In this document: positions 18,767 through 29,680 of the stretch, in pieces
Position numbering within the stretch: the stretch's first letter is position 1
Layout of the letters: the number at the start of each line of letters is the position of its first letter
NCBI GenBank assembly: GCA_013316395.1
Contig: WSMU01000003.1
Span: 1 to 43,081 of the forward strand
Origin: Alphaproteobacteria bacterium
GTDB taxonomy: Bacteria > Pseudomonadota > Alphaproteobacteria > Rs-D84
Length of the DNA stretch: 43,081 nt
Direction: 5' to 3'
The notes under the pieces: model-generated
The model's database searches: none
Told to the model about the DNA's origin: nothing
The model's input: the letters and a program-made list of their open reading frames with translations, nothing else
Made by a program: the position numbers and the translations under genes

Positions 18767-18843
18767 CGGAGTGTAGCTCAGTCTGGTAGAGCGCTGCGTT
18801 CGGGTCGCAGAGGTCGTAGGTTCGAATCCTGTCACTCCGACCA
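18767..18843 (+). tRNA. tRNA-Pro (anticodon CGG), CCA encoded
   Basis: Acceptor CGGAGTG/CACTCCG, anticodon arm CTGCG-TTCGGGT-CGCAG, T-arm TTCGAAT, terminal ACCA. Confidence 0.95.
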
Positions 18844-19012
18844 AAAATTTAACCGCCCCTTGTGGGCGGTTTGATTTTTGGATTGTGGTGCGGATGAGAA
18901 CCGTAAAGGTTCGACTACGACTTGGTGGCCGCAATGCGGACACCGTAGGAGTGCCCCGCAGGCGCTGTGCGCCGAGGGAATCCTGTCACTCCGACCAAAA
19001 ATTTAACCGCCC
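18824..19012 (+). repeat. 35-bp direct repeat of the tRNA-Pro 3' end plus terminator 5' arm (18824-18858 and 18978-19012)
   Basis: GAATCCTGTCACTCCGACCAAAAATTTAACCGCCC occurs at both positions, offset 154. Confidence 0.95.
18851..18880 (+). terminator. Terminator after tRNA-Pro
   Basis: AACCGCCC-CTTGT-GGGCGGTT followed by a T-rich tract. Confidence 0.75.
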
Positions 19013-19074
19013 ACAAGGGGCGGTTTCTTATTAGCGTTTGCAAAATCTTTTTTATCTGCAATAATATCCGGGTT

Positions 19075-20082
19075 ATGAAACGCAGAAATTTTAAACAAAA
19101 AAAATTCATGATTTTCTTCGGTTTGGCAATGCTGGCCGCATTGATTACCGGTGTTTATATGGTCGGGTTTTACTCGCCACTGCGCAGCAGCGTGGTTATA
19201 AATGTTCCGCGCGGGGCCAGTGTTTCATCTGTGGCACGCCAGCTGGTTCAAAAGGGGGTAATTGATTCGGTTCCTTTGTTTAAAATGTGTGTCCGCATGG
19301 CCGATGGGCGTGTCCAAAGCGGCGAGTATGAATTCCCGCCGTATGCCAGCGCATGGCGTGTGGCGCGCATGCTGGCGACGGGTGATGTTGCCGCTACAAC
19401 GGTCGTTATTCCCGAAGGCCTGACAATACGCCAGATAAAGCAGTTGTTGTTGCAGGCGCAGGGGCTGAGCGGGGTGGTTGAGTGCGATGGCCCCAGTGAT
19501 ATGCCTGTTTGCAATCTGCGTGACGGTGATGTTTTTCCTGATACGTACCGGGTGGCACGTGGGACATCGCGATTGGCGCTGCTGGATTTGGCACGTAAAA
19601 AGATGGTGGCTATTCATGACGCCTGGGAACGGGCAGGGCGTATCGCGCCATCGCCGCTTAAAACCTGGAATGAGGTGATAACGCTGGCGTCTATTGTTCA
19701 AAAGGAAACGCCGCGTGCCGAAGAAATGCCGACCGTTGCCAGTGTTTATGTTAACCGTCTGCGAAAAAATATGCGGTTGCAGGCGGACCCCACGGTTGTT
19801 TATGCACTGACCGGTGGGCTGGGGGATATGCAGGGGGCGGCGCTGTTGCGTGGTCATCTTAAGGTGGATAGTCCTTATAATACATATACACATTATGGTC
19901 TGCCGCCGGCGCCAATCGCCAATGTCGGCCAGGCTGCAATTCGCGCAGTGCTAAAGCCTGCGGATACAAATTATCTGTTTTTTGTCGCAGATGGGCGTGG
20001 CGGACATCGGTTTTCGAATTCGTATGAGCAGCATATGCGCTATCATGCTGACTGGCGCGCGATAAAAAAAAGTAGAAATTAA
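19075..20082 (+). CDS. mltG: Endolytic murein transglycosylase MltG (YceG-like)
   Basis: LQADPTVVYALTGG, SPYNTYTHYGLPPAPIANVGQAAIRAVLKPADTNYLFFVADGRGGHRFS; start set to MKRRNFKQKK. Confidence 0.93.
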   Translation: MKRRNFKQKKFMIFFGLAMLAALITGVYMVGFYSPLRSSVVINVPRGASVSSVARQLVQKGVIDSVPLFKMCVRMADGRVQSGEYEFPPYASAWRVARMLATGDVAATTVVIPEGLTIRQIKQLLLQAQGLSGVVECDGPSDMPVCNLRDGDVFPDTYRVARGTSRLALLDLARKKMVAIHDAWERAGRIAPSPLKTWNEVITLASIVQKETPRAEEMPTVASVYVNRLRKNMRLQADPTVVYALTGGLGDMQGAALLRGHLKVDSPYNTYTHYGLPPAPIANVGQAAIRAVLKPADTNYLFFVADGRGGHRFSNSYEQHMRYHADWRAIKKSRN

Positions 20083-20154
20083 AGTCTTGCAATCGACAAA
20101 AACATTAAAAATCATAATAATTTAATTATATAACGAAATTGACGCTTTGTATTA

Positions 20155-20182
20155 AAAAGCCCCGTAAATCCGGGGTTTTTTG
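20155..20182 (+). terminator. Rho-independent terminator
   Basis: AAAAAGCCCCGtaaatCCGGGGTTTTTT. Confidence 0.75.
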
Positions 20183-20347
20183 AATGTTTTTTAGGAAGTT
20201 TTTCCGATTCGAAAGCCGGCTTAGCATAGCATATTTATAGGGGTTTTGCAAAAATCTTTTCCCTTGCGGGTGGTCTGAGGCCAATAGTAAAATATTCTTA
20301 AGAACTAGAAAAAATGTCTAGTTGTTAACTTAAAGAAAGGATAGAGT

Positions 20348-21121
20348 ATGAAAAAATTAGCTTTGACTTCTTTGTTCGCCGTATTTGCTGTTTCCGGCGC
20401 GCATGCGGCCAATATCATTGATGGTAATCCGTTGTATCGTCCGGACCAGGGTCGTTTTTACAGTGTAACCACGGTTGGTTCAAATACTGAAAATACAAAG
20501 ACTGTCGCTCTGAATGAAGAATTTGCGTATGGAATTACCAAGAATTTGGCGGTGGTTTTGGCAACAAACGTATCGCAGACAGATTGGTTTGATACCGCCG
20601 ACTGGGGGATGACATCCTTTGGCTTGAATTATCGTGCAATCGATATGGGCAACTGGAAGGGTGACCTGTTCGGTGCTTATTCGGTAACGCCGGTTTGGGG
20701 TGACCATGCATCGTTCTTGGATGAAGATAATACAGACTATGTCTGGACATTGGGTGCGCGTGCCGGTTACGTATCTGATAATGGCTGGACGGTTGCCGGA
20801 CATATCGCGTTTGATTATGCGAACACGGAATCCTTTAACTGGGATGACGAAGGTCTGCACCAACTGCGCCTGGGCTTGGATGGTCAGGTCCTGCTGAGCA
20901 GTGAATGGAACCTGGTTGCGGGTGTTGAATATACCACTAATACAGATAACTGGGATGACAAACCGGGTGTTTGGACAGGTAAAGTCGGTGTAAACTACAA
21001 TATCGATGAAACCAAGTTTGTTGGTGCATATGTCGGCAAAGAGATGTCTCATGAAGCCGAAGGCAAATGGAAGGTTCAGGATGGCTTTGCATTTGGTGCC
21101 AAATTCGGTATTGATTTCTAA
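20348..21121 (+). CDS. Outer-membrane beta-barrel (porin-like) protein
   Basis: Signal peptide MKKLALTSLFAVFAVSGAHA, alternating amphipathic strands, C-terminal GIDF. Confidence 0.7.
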   Translation: MKKLALTSLFAVFAVSGAHAANIIDGNPLYRPDQGRFYSVTTVGSNTENTKTVALNEEFAYGITKNLAVVLATNVSQTDWFDTADWGMTSFGLNYRAIDMGNWKGDLFGAYSVTPVWGDHASFLDEDNTDYVWTLGARAGYVSDNGWTVAGHIAFDYANTESFNWDDEGLHQLRLGLDGQVLLSSEWNLVAGVEYTTNTDNWDDKPGVWTGKVGVNYNIDETKFVGAYVGKEMSHEAEGKWKVQDGFAFGAKFGIDF

Positions 21122-21142
21122 GTCTTTATCATAATGAAAATT

Positions 21143-21171
21143 GCGCGCCCCGACAGCATATCGGGGCGCGC
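21143..21171 (+). terminator. Strong GC hairpin downstream of the porin (terminator-like, weak T tract)
   Basis: GCGCGCCCCGA-cagcata-TCGGGGCGCGC. Confidence 0.55.
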
Positions 21172-21304
21172 TTGTACAAACATGAAAATAGTGCGAAAAA
21201 ATGCCGGTACTAAATATATTTTTGTGCGTTTGCGTTATTGGATAAATCCGCCGAAATGTGCGGGTTTGACATTTATTCCTTTATTATTTTTTCCTAGATT
21301 TTTC

Positions 21305-21333
21305 TTGACAATCTTGGGGGGCGCGGTTATAGT
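21305..21333 (+). promoter_or_regulatory. Candidate sigma70 promoter of the str operon
   Basis: TTGACA - 17 nt - TATAGT. Confidence 0.7.
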
Positions 21334-21479
21334 ATGTTCGCTTTCCGTGTAAATAAGGAAAGAAAAAATACAGAAATCTGCACGATTTGACAGATTTATA
21401 ATCACCCGGTACGCCTGGTGAAGTAAGTCTGACGGGCAGTTTTTGTGGACAAAAGTTATAAGGAAAAAAGAGATTTTGA

Positions 21480-21851
21480 ATGCCAACAGTAAACCAACTG
21501 ATTCGGAAACCGCGTAAAAAGGTTGTTGTGAAATCCACGGCACCTGACATGGTTGAATGCCCGCAGAAGCGTGGTGTTTGCACGCGTGTTTATACGACTA
21601 CACCTAAGAAACCTAACTCGGCGCAGCGTAAGGTTGCTCGTGTTAAACTGGCGAACGGTCATGAAGTAACCGCATACATTCCGGGCGAAGGTCACAACCT
21701 GCAGGAACATAGCGTTGTTATGATTCGTGGCGGTCGTGTAAAGGACTTGCCTGGTGTTAAATATCATATTATCCGTGGTGTCTTGGATACCAAGGGTGTT
21801 GATAGCCGTAAGCAGGGTCGCTCCTTGTATGGTGCAAAGGTAAAGAAATAA
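21480..21851 (+). CDS. rpsL: 30S ribosomal protein S12
   Basis: [13 protein letters not shown]...[18 protein letters not shown]...[18 protein letters not shown]. Confidence 0.98.
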   Translation: MPTVNQLIRKPRKKVVVKSTAPDMVECPQKRGVCTRVYTTTPKKPNSAQRKVARVKLANGHEVTAYIPGEGHNLQEHSVVMIRGGRVKDLPGVKYHIIRGVLDTKGVDSRKQGRSLYGAKVKK

Positions 21852-21918
21852 TGCAAAAACATGCGGCCTTGCCGTGTGAGTAATCCGGACATCCGGGTGA
21901 AGAATAAAAGGAAAAAAA

Positions 21919-22392
21919 ATGTCAAGACGTAAAAGCGCAGCTAAACGTGAAATATTGCCAGATTCCAAGTATAACAATCTGGTTGTTGCAAAATTGATTA
22001 ATAATGTAATGTGGGACGGCAAGAAAGAAGTTGCCGAAAATATCGTTTACAGCGCGATGGATGAACTGAAGAAAATCGCAAAAGACGGTGATGAATTGGC
22101 TGGATTGTTGGAGGCTATTGATGCCTTGAAACCTTCTGTTGAAGTTAAGGGCCGCCGTGTTGGTGGTGCGACCTATCAGGTGCCAGTAGAAGTTCGTCCT
22201 GCACGTCAGCAGACATTGGCTTTGCGTAACTTGGTTATGTATGCGCGCAAGCGTGGTGAGCGTAATATGGCGGCTCGCTTGTTCGGTGAACTGCGTGATG
22301 CATTGAATGGCCAGGGTGGCGCGTTCAAGAAAAAGATTGATACGCACAAAATGGCAGAGGCGAACAAGGCGTTTGCACACTTCCGCTGGTAA
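21919..22392 (+). CDS. rpsG: 30S ribosomal protein S7
   Basis: Family sequence and position. Confidence 0.98.
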   Translation: MSRRKSAAKREILPDSKYNNLVVAKLINNVMWDGKKEVAENIVYSAMDELKKIAKDGDELAGLLEAIDALKPSVEVKGRRVGGATYQVPVEVRPARQQTLALRNLVMYARKRGERNMAARLFGELRDALNGQGGAFKKKIDTHKMAEANKAFAHFRW

Positions 22393-22431
22393 TATAAAAA
22401 ATATAAGACAATTTAAACTAAGGAAAGACAC

Positions 22432-24513
22432 ATGTCTGTTGGAAAAACCGCTCCTTTACATATGTACCGCAATATCGGCATTATGGCCCATATTGACGCT
22501 GGTAAAACAACTACGTCGGAACGTATCTTGTTCTATACCGGAAAAAGCTATAAAATCGGCGAAGTGCACGACGGGGCCGCGACAATGGACTGGATGGCCC
22601 AGGAACAGGAACGCGGTATTACTATTACATCTGCGGCGACAACATGCTTTTGGCGTGACCATCGTATCAACTTGATTGATACCCCGGGGCACGTTGACTT
22701 TACAATGGAAGTAGAACGTTCTCTGCGCGTTTTGGACGGTGCGGTTGCGGTATTTGAATCTGTATCCGGTGTTCAGCCTCAAACTGAAACTGTATGGCGC
22801 CAGGCTGATCGTTATAATGTTCCGCGTATTTGCTTTATTAACAAGATGGACCGTATTGGTGGAAACTTCTTCCGCTGTGTTGATATGATTCGTGAACGTT
22901 TGGGGGCAAATCCTCTGGTTTTGAACTTCCCGATTGGTGCGGAATCCGACTTTAAGGGCGTTGTTGACGTTCTGGAAATGAAGGGTATCGTATGGCAGGA
23001 TGAAAACGGCAGCAACCCTGTTGTTGTTGACATTCCCGAAGACCTGAAGGCAAAGGCCGAAGAACTGCACAATCGTTTGATTGAAGAAGTTGTAACACTT
23101 GATGATGCGGTAATGGAAGCCTATATGGAGGGCACAGTACCGGACCACGACACAATTAAAAAGCTGTTGCGCAAGGGTACAATTGCACAGAACTTTGTTC
23201 CCGTAATGTGCGGTTCGGCGTTTAAGAACAAGGGTGTTCAGCCGCTGTTGGATGCGATTGTTGACTATCTGCCGTCCCCGTTGGATATTCCGGCGATTAA
23301 GGGTACAAAGATGGACGGTGAAAGCGTTGCAGAACGCAAACCCAGCGTAAATGAGCCGTTCAGCGCTCTGGCGTTTAAGGTTGCAAATGACCCGTTTGTT
23401 GGAAATTTGATGTTTATCCGCGTATATTCGGGTAAATTGACATCCGGTTCATATATTTATAACTCCAACCGCGACAAGCGTGAGCGTGTTGGTCGTATGT
23501 TGCTGATGCACGCGAATAACCGTGAAGAAATCAAAGAAGCAACAGCAGGCGATATTGTAACGTTGGTCGGTATGAAAGAAACAATCACTGGCGATACGCT
23601 GTGTGATGAATCAAATCCGATTATTCTGGAAAACATTCATGTTCCAGAGCCGGTTATCAGCATTGCTGTTGAGCCCAAGACCAAGGCGGACATTGAAAAG
23701 ATGTCGCTGGGCCTGCAGGCGCTGGCTAAGGAAGACCCGTCTTTCCGTGTATCGGTGGACGAAGAATCCGGTCAGACAATTCTGGCAGGTGTGGGTGAGT
23801 TGCATTTGGAAATTTTGGTTGACCGCTTGCTGCGTGAATTTAAAGTTGATGTTGCTGTGGGTGAACCTCGCATTGCATATCGTGAAACCTTCCGCAAGGC
23901 GATTACCGAAGAATATACTCACAAGAAACAGTCGGGTGGTTCGGGTCAGTATGCTCAGGTTAAGATTGAATTTGAACCTGTAGAACCGGGCGAAGGATAT
24001 TCGTTTGACAATAAAATTGTTGGTGGTGCGATTCCGAAAGAATACATCCCCGGCGTTGAAAAGGGTTTGAAGATAGCGCAACAGACAGGTGTTCTGATTG
24101 GCTATCCCACAGTGGATTTCAAGGCAACATTGGTCGATGGTAAGTACCATGAAGTTGACTCCAATGTTCTGTGCTTTGAAATTGCGGCGCGTGCCTGTTT
24201 CCGTGAAGCGATGAAAAAGGCCTCGCCAAAGTTGTTGGAACCGATTATGAAGCTTTCGGTAAATACACCGGAAGAATACGTTGGTGACATCATCGGGGAC
24301 CTGAACAGTCGCCGCGGTCAGATTAACGGTATTGAGACCCAGTTCGGCAACCAGCTGATTTCGGCTTTCGTGCCGCTGGCTAATCTGTTCGGATACGTTA
24401 AGACATTGCGTTCTTTGTCACAGGGCCGCGCAAATCCGTATATGGAATTGTCGCACTATGCCGAAGTTCCGTCTAACGTTGCAGACGAAGTAATAAAAAA
24501 GCTGACAAAATAA
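22432..24513 (+). CDS. fusA: Elongation factor G
   Basis: [24 protein letters not shown]...[23 protein letters not shown]. Confidence 0.98.
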   Translation: MSVGKTAPLHMYRNIGIMAHIDAGKTTTSERILFYTGKSYKIGEVHDGAATMDWMAQEQERGITITSAATTCFWRDHRINLIDTPGHVDFTMEVERSLRVLDGAVAVFESVSGVQPQTETVWRQADRYNVPRICFINKMDRIGGNFFRCVDMIRERLGANPLVLNFPIGAESDFKGVVDVLEMKGIVWQDENGSNPVVVDIPEDLKAKAEELHNRLIEEVVTLDDAVMEAYMEGTVPDHDTIKKLLRKGTIAQNFVPVMCGSAFKNKGVQPLLDAIVDYLPSPLDIPAIKGTKMDGESVAERKPSVNEPFSALAFKVANDPFVGNLMFIRVYSGKLTSGSYIYNSNRDKRERVGRMLLMHANNREEIKEATAGDIVTLVGMKETITGDTLCDESNPIILENIHVPEPVISIAVEPKTKADIEKMSLGLQALAKEDPSFRVSVDEESGQTILAGVGELHLEILVDRLLREFKVDVAVGEPRIAYRETFRKAITEEYTHKKQSGGSGQYAQVKIEFEPVEPGEGYSFDNKIVGGAIPKEYIPGVEKGLKIAQQTGVLIGYPTVDFKATLVDGKYHEVDSNVLCFEIAARACFREAMKKASPKLLEPIMKLSVNTPEEYVGDIIGDLNSRRGQINGIETQFGNQLISAFVPLANLFGYVKTLRSLSQGRANPYMELSHYAEVPSNVADEVIKKLTK

Positions 24514-24557
24514 AAATAGAGTTTTAAACTAAACAAGCAAAGCCTAAGGAGAAAACT

Positions 24558-25745
24558 ATGGCAAAAGAAAAGTACGTAAGAACCAAGCCGCATGTTAACA
24601 TCGGTACCATTGGTCACGTTGACCACGGTAAAACGACGACAACTGCAGCTATTGTACAGTGTTATGGTGTTGGTGCTGACAAATCGAAGGGCGTTAACGA
24701 AATTGATAACGCGCCGGAAGAAAAGGCACGCGGTATAACAATTAACACTGCCCACGTTGAATATGAAACAGAAACACGTCACTACGCTCACGTTGACTGC
24801 CCGGGACACGCCGACTATGTTAAAAACATGATTACCGGTGCCGCGCAGATGGACGGTGCTATCTTGGTAGTTGCGGCGACAGACGGTCCGATGCCTCAGA
24901 CACGCGAACACATTCTGTTGGCTCGTCAGGTAGGTATTCCGAAAATCGTTGTATTCTTGAACAAGTGCGATTTGGCGAATGATCCGGAACTGTTGGAATT
25001 GGTTGAAATGGAAATTCGCGAACTGTTGTCTGCGAACGATTTCGACGGCGACAATGCTCCGATTATCCGTGGTTCTGCTATATCCGCTTTGGAAGGTAAA
25101 AACGACGGTTTGGGCAAAGAAGCGATTGACGCTCTGTTAAAGGCTTGCGATGAATACATCCCGATGCCGGAACGCCCGGTTGACAAGCCGTTCTTGATGC
25201 CGATCGAAGACGTATTCTCTATCACAGGTCGTGGTACCGTGGTAACAGGCCGTATCGAATCCGGTGTTATCAAGGTTGGTGACGAATGCGAAATCGTTGG
25301 TCTGCGTCCGACACAGAAAACAACAGTAACCGGTGTTGAAATGTTCCGCAAATTGCTGGATCAGGGTGAAGCCGGTGATAACGTTGGTCTGTTGCTGCGT
25401 GGTACAAAGAAAGAAGATGTTGAACGTGGTCAGATTATCTGCAAACCGGGTTCCATCACACCGCATACAGAATTCGAAGCTGAAGTTTATATTCTGACGA
25501 AAGAAGAGGGTGGTCGCCACACAGCGTTCTTCTCGAACTATCGTCCTCAGTTCTACTTCAGCACAACAGACGTAACTGGTACAATCACATTGCCGGCTGA
25601 CAAAGAAATGGTTCTGCCGGGTGACAACGTTCGTATCACAGTGCAGTTGATTGCACCGATTGCTATGAGCGAAGGTCGTCGCTTTGCTATCCGCGAAGGC
25701 GGTCGCACAGTTGGCGCCGGTGTTGTATCGAAGATTATCAAATAA
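24558..25745 (+). CDS. tuf: Elongation factor Tu
   Basis: [20 protein letters not shown]...[16 protein letters not shown]...VVSKIIK. Confidence 0.98.
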   Translation: MAKEKYVRTKPHVNIGTIGHVDHGKTTTTAAIVQCYGVGADKSKGVNEIDNAPEEKARGITINTAHVEYETETRHYAHVDCPGHADYVKNMITGAAQMDGAILVVAATDGPMPQTREHILLARQVGIPKIVVFLNKCDLANDPELLELVEMEIRELLSANDFDGDNAPIIRGSAISALEGKNDGLGKEAIDALLKACDEYIPMPERPVDKPFLMPIEDVFSITGRGTVVTGRIESGVIKVGDECEIVGLRPTQKTTVTGVEMFRKLLDQGEAGDNVGLLLRGTKKEDVERGQIICKPGSITPHTEFEAEVYILTKEEGGRHTAFFSNYRPQFYFSTTDVTGTITLPADKEMVLPGDNVRITVQLIAPIAMSEGRRFAIREGGRTVGAGVVSKIIK

Positions 25746-25825
25746 TACAACCAAACGGGTCGGTGTAACTGGATGAAATAGCGCCAGTGATTACCGGCCC
25801 GGATAAAAATAAGGAAAACGAACAA

Positions 25826-26137
25826 ATGGTACCTGCATCTAAAATTCGCATCAAGTTGACGGCATTCGACCATAGAGTCTTGATGGAATCTGTGGAAGAA
25901 ATTGTCAAAACTGCAAAGCGCACTGGCGCGGATGTCGTTGGACCCGTTCGCTTGCCGACTTTGATTCAGAAATTTACGGTGAATCGTTCGCCGCACGTTG
26001 ACAAGAAGTCGCGTGAGCAGTTCGAAATCCGCAATCATAAGGCGGTAATCGACATTGTTAACCCAACCCCTCAGACTGTTGATGCTTTGATGAAGTTGGA
26101 TTTGGCGTCCGGTGTTGACGTAAAGATTAAATTATAA
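25826..26137 (+). CDS. rpsJ: 30S ribosomal protein S10
   Basis: [22 protein letters not shown]; start trimmed to [11 protein letters not shown]. Confidence 0.96.
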   Translation: MVPASKIRIKLTAFDHRVLMESVEEIVKTAKRTGADVVGPVRLPTLIQKFTVNRSPHVDKKSREQFEIRNHKAVIDIVNPTPQTVDALMKLDLASGVDVKIKL

Positions 26138-26207
26138 GGCTGTTAGGTTGGCGTGGGATGCAAATAATAAAACGCGCTAACCTCTGACATAAATAAAGGC
26201 AACAAAA

Positions 26208-26918
26208 ATGAAACGTAGCGGATTAATTACAACAAAAATAGGAATGACGCGTCTGTATGACGACGCGGGGGCGGCCCATGCGGTGACGGTCCTGGCGGTC
26301 GGCGATTGTACAGTTATCGGAAATCGTACGGCGGACAAGAACGGTTATATCGCAAATATCGTAGGTATGCGCGAGGCCAAGGCAAAACATATTGCAAAAC
26401 CCCAAGCGGTCGCAGCAGAGAAGGCGGGTGTTAAACCATTCCGCAAGGTTGTTGAATTCCGCGTATCAGATGACTGCATTATCCCGGCGGGTACTGCACT
26501 GTCAGCGGAGCATTTTGTTGCCGGTCAATTTGTTGACGTTCAGGCGACAAGCAAGGGTAAGGGATTCCAGGGCGCGATGAAGCGTCATAATTTCGGCGGT
26601 AAAGAAGCGACACACGGTGTTTTGAAAGCGCATCGTTCCATCGGTGGTACGGGTATGCGCGAATGGCCAGGTCGTGTTTTGAAAGGTAAGAAGATGGCCG
26701 GTCAGATGGGTAATGAAACCGTCACCGTTCAGAACTTGAAAGTATTTGGCACGGACGCAGCTGACAATTTGATTTTTGTCGAAGGTGCTGTTCCGGGTGC
26801 AAACGGTACATTCGTATTGGTAACGGATGCCGTTAAGAAAGAACACAAAGACCTGCCGATGCCGACTAAAATGGGTGAGGCGTCGAAAGCAACCGAAACA
26901 GAAGCTGTTGCGGAATAA
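26208..26918 (+). CDS. rplC: 50S ribosomal protein L3
   Basis: KIGMTRLYDDAG...GGTGMREWPGRVLKGKKMAGQMGNE. Confidence 0.97.
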   Translation: MKRSGLITTKIGMTRLYDDAGAAHAVTVLAVGDCTVIGNRTADKNGYIANIVGMREAKAKHIAKPQAVAAEKAGVKPFRKVVEFRVSDDCIIPAGTALSAEHFVAGQFVDVQATSKGKGFQGAMKRHNFGGKEATHGVLKAHRSIGGTGMREWPGRVLKGKKMAGQMGNETVTVQNLKVFGTDAADNLIFVEGAVPGANGTFVLVTDAVKKEHKDLPMPTKMGEASKATETEAVAE

Positions 26919-26954
26919 TAAATAATAGTAACAGCAAGAGTAAGGTGAAAAAAA

Positions 26955-27575
26955 ATGCAAATAGATATCGTAAATTTTGATGGAAAATCGGTCGGCAAAG
27001 TTGAATTGTCGGACCTGATATTCGGATTGGAACCCCGTGCGGACATCTTGCATCGCGTAGTAACTTGGCAGCGTGCCAAGTCACGCGCTGGCACACATGC
27101 GGTAAAGACTGTATCGGATGTAGAAGGCAGCGGTAAGAAAGCGTTCAAGCAGAAAAAGACTGGTAACGCGCGTCAGGGTGAAAAGTATAACGTTCACATG
27201 CGTGGCGGTGGTGTTGTTCATGGACCGGTTGTTCGTGACCACTCTATTGACCTGCCGAAGAAAATCCGCAGCCTGGGTCTGAAGATGGCTTTGTCATCCA
27301 AGGCGAAAGAGGGCAGCTTGATTGTTATCGATTCTGAAAAGTTGTCTGAGGCCAAGACGGGTGCTTTTGCAAAACAGCTGAAAAAGATGGGTTTGACATC
27401 TGCGCTGTTTGTTGGCGGTGAAACGCTGGATGAAAACTTCAAGAAGTCTGCGGCAAATATTGTGAATATCGACGCATTGCCGACGATTGGTTTGAATGTT
27501 TTGGATATTCTGAAGCATGAAAAATTGGTTTTGACAGCTGATGCGGTCAAAGCGGTAGAAGCAAGATTGGCATAA
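26955..27575 (+). CDS. rplD: 50S ribosomal protein L4
   Basis: Family sequence and position. Confidence 0.97.
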   Translation: MQIDIVNFDGKSVGKVELSDLIFGLEPRADILHRVVTWQRAKSRAGTHAVKTVSDVEGSGKKAFKQKKTGNARQGEKYNVHMRGGGVVHGPVVRDHSIDLPKKIRSLGLKMALSSKAKEGSLIVIDSEKLSEAKTGAFAKQLKKMGLTSALFVGGETLDENFKKSAANIVNIDALPTIGLNVLDILKHEKLVLTADAVKAVEARLA

Positions 27576-27593
27576 TAAAGAAAGGTCAATGAA

Positions 27594-27926
27594 ATGGCAG
27601 AAAAAAAAGTGAATACAGAGAAAAAAATCGTTGCGACCGCTGATACTTATGGTATACTGCGTCGGCCGATAATCTCGGAGAAGGCAGCAAAACTGTCTGA
27701 AAACAATGGTGTAGCATTCGAAGTTGCGGCAGATGCCACAAAAGAAGATGTTGCACGTGGGGTTCAGGCAATCTACAATGTAAAGCCGACCAAGGTTAAC
27801 ATTGTGGTTACCAAGGGTAAGGTTAAAACCTTCCGTGGCCGCAGCACAGGTACACAGCGCACCGTTAAAAAGGCATACGTTTCGTTGCCGGTGGATGCGA
27901 AACTGGACCTGTCCGCAAACATATAA
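27594..27926 (+). CDS. rplW: 50S ribosomal protein L23
   Basis: ILRRPIISEKAAKLSENN...VKTFRGRSTGTQRTVKKAYVSL. Confidence 0.96.
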   Translation: MAEKKVNTEKKIVATADTYGILRRPIISEKAAKLSENNGVAFEVAADATKEDVARGVQAIYNVKPTKVNIVVTKGKVKTFRGRSTGTQRTVKKAYVSLPVDAKLDLSANI

Positions 27927-28000
27927 TAAAATAAACCGTTCTGGCAGAGAATCCGGGGGAACTGGACGTTAGTGTCAGAACAAAACAAAGGTAAGACAAA

Positions 28001-28834
28001 ATGGCATTAAAGCATTATAAGCCGAATACGCCGGGTATGCGTGGCCTGACACAGGTTGATCGCAGCGAACTGCATCGCGGCAGCCCGGAAAAATCGCTGA
28101 CCGTTGGTTTGAAGTCCAAGGGTGGTCGTAATAACTTCGGCCATGTTACCGTCATGCATCAGGGCGGCGGTCACAAGCGTAAATATCGTTTGATTGATTT
28201 TAATCGTAAAAAGACAGGAATTCCGGCGACGGTTGTTCGTTTGGAATATGACCCGAACCGTACTGCGTTTATCGCATTGATTGAATATACGGACGGTGTT
28301 CGTTCCTATATCTTGGCGCCGCGTGATTTGAAGGCGGGCGATACTGTTATTTCCGGCCAGCGCGAAGATATCAAGCCGGGTAATGCAATGCCTTTGAAGA
28401 ATATGCCGATTGGTACAATCGTGCACAACGTCGAACTGAAACCGGGTGCCGGCGGCCAGCTGGCGCGCAGTGCCGGTTGCTATGCCCAGTTGATGGGTAA
28501 AGACGGCGTATACGCTCAGATTAAGATGAACAGCGGCGAACTGCGCAAGGTTCATTCTGACTGTCTGGCGACAGTGGGCAGCGTTTCTAATCCGGACCAG
28601 CGTAATGTAAACCTGGGTAAGGCTGGTCGCGCACGCTGGTTGGGTATTCGTCCGTCCGTACGCGGTATGGCGATGAACCCGAACGATCACCCGATGGGTG
28701 GTGGTAACGGTCACTCGAAGGGTCACGAACCTGTATCTCGTACAGGTATTCCGGCCAAGGGTTACCGCACTCGTAGCAACAAGCGCACTGCTAAGATGAT
28801 TATCCGCAGCAGACATTTGGCAAAGAAGAAATAA
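28001..28834 (+). CDS. rplB: 50S ribosomal protein L2
   Basis: Family sequence; [22 protein letters not shown]. Confidence 0.98.
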   Translation: MALKHYKPNTPGMRGLTQVDRSELHRGSPEKSLTVGLKSKGGRNNFGHVTVMHQGGGHKRKYRLIDFNRKKTGIPATVVRLEYDPNRTAFIALIEYTDGVRSYILAPRDLKAGDTVISGQREDIKPGNAMPLKNMPIGTIVHNVELKPGAGGQLARSAGCYAQLMGKDGVYAQIKMNSGELRKVHSDCLATVGSVSNPDQRNVNLGKAGRARWLGIRPSVRGMAMNPNDHPMGGGNGHSKGHEPVSRTGIPAKGYRTRSNKRTAKMIIRSRHLAKKK

Positions 28835-28888
28835 TAAATAGGTCGGCCATCTATATGGTGGCCGACAAAAGAAAAAACGGAGTTATTA

Positions 28889-29173
28889 ATGTCTCGTTCA
28901 GTTTGGAAAGGTCCGTATGTTCATCCCTCTGTCTTGAAAAAGACGGCCGCGGCGATTGAAAAAGACGACCACAAGCCGATTAAAACTTGGTCCCGTGGCA
29001 GCACAATTGTGCCGCCGATGGTTGGACTGACCTTTGAAGTTCACAACGGTAACAAATTTATCCCGGTATCTATCGTAGAAGATATGATTGGGCACAAGTT
29101 GGGTGAATTCGCGCCGACACGTACATTTAAGGGGCATGCCGCTAATAAAAAGGCAGCGGCCGGCAAGAAATAA
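28889..29173 (+). CDS. rpsS: 30S ribosomal protein S19
   Basis: [16 protein letters not shown]...[22 protein letters not shown]. Confidence 0.97.
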   Translation: MSRSVWKGPYVHPSVLKKTAAAIEKDDHKPIKTWSRGSTIVPPMVGLTFEVHNGNKFIPVSIVEDMIGHKLGEFAPTRTFKGHAANKKAAAGKK

Positions 29174-29185
29174 AGGTAAGTAGTT

Positions 29186-29590
29186 ATGACAACGACAAGA
29201 TATGGAATTAAAGAGAATCAGGTTCGCGCCTTTAACAAAATGATTCGCGTCAGCCACCAGAAATTGAACTTGGTGTGCGATATGGTTCGCGGTTTGCCGG
29301 TTGAGCGTGCAGTTGATGTCTTGAAGTTTTCGAAAAAGCGCGTTGCGGGTGAAGTTTTGAAAACTTTGCTGTCTGCGGTCGCTAATGCAGAACACAACAA
29401 AAATCTGCCGGTTGACAGCTTGTTCATCAAAGAAATTTGGTGTGGCAAAGCGCTGACGATGAAGCGTATTATGCCCGGACCGCGCGGTAGTGCACGTCCG
29501 ATTTTGAAGCCGTTCTCGAATCTGACAATTGTTTTGGAATCGGGTGTCGCGCCGACAAGCAAGGCAAAAAAAGAAGAAAAAGCAAAATAA
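29186..29590 (+). CDS. rplV: 50S ribosomal protein L22
   Basis: Family sequence and position. Confidence 0.96.
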   Translation: MTTTRYGIKENQVRAFNKMIRVSHQKLNLVCDMVRGLPVERAVDVLKFSKKRVAGEVLKTLLSAVANAEHNKNLPVDSLFIKEIWCGKALTMKRIMPGPRGSARPILKPFSNLTIVLESGVAPTSKAKKEEKAK

Positions 29591-29680
29591 TAAAAGCCAG
29601 GGCCAGTGGTATGGAGCAATCCTGAATAAAACCTATATGGTTTCAAGAACACGGTGCCCTTAATATAAGGAAAAAAGAAA

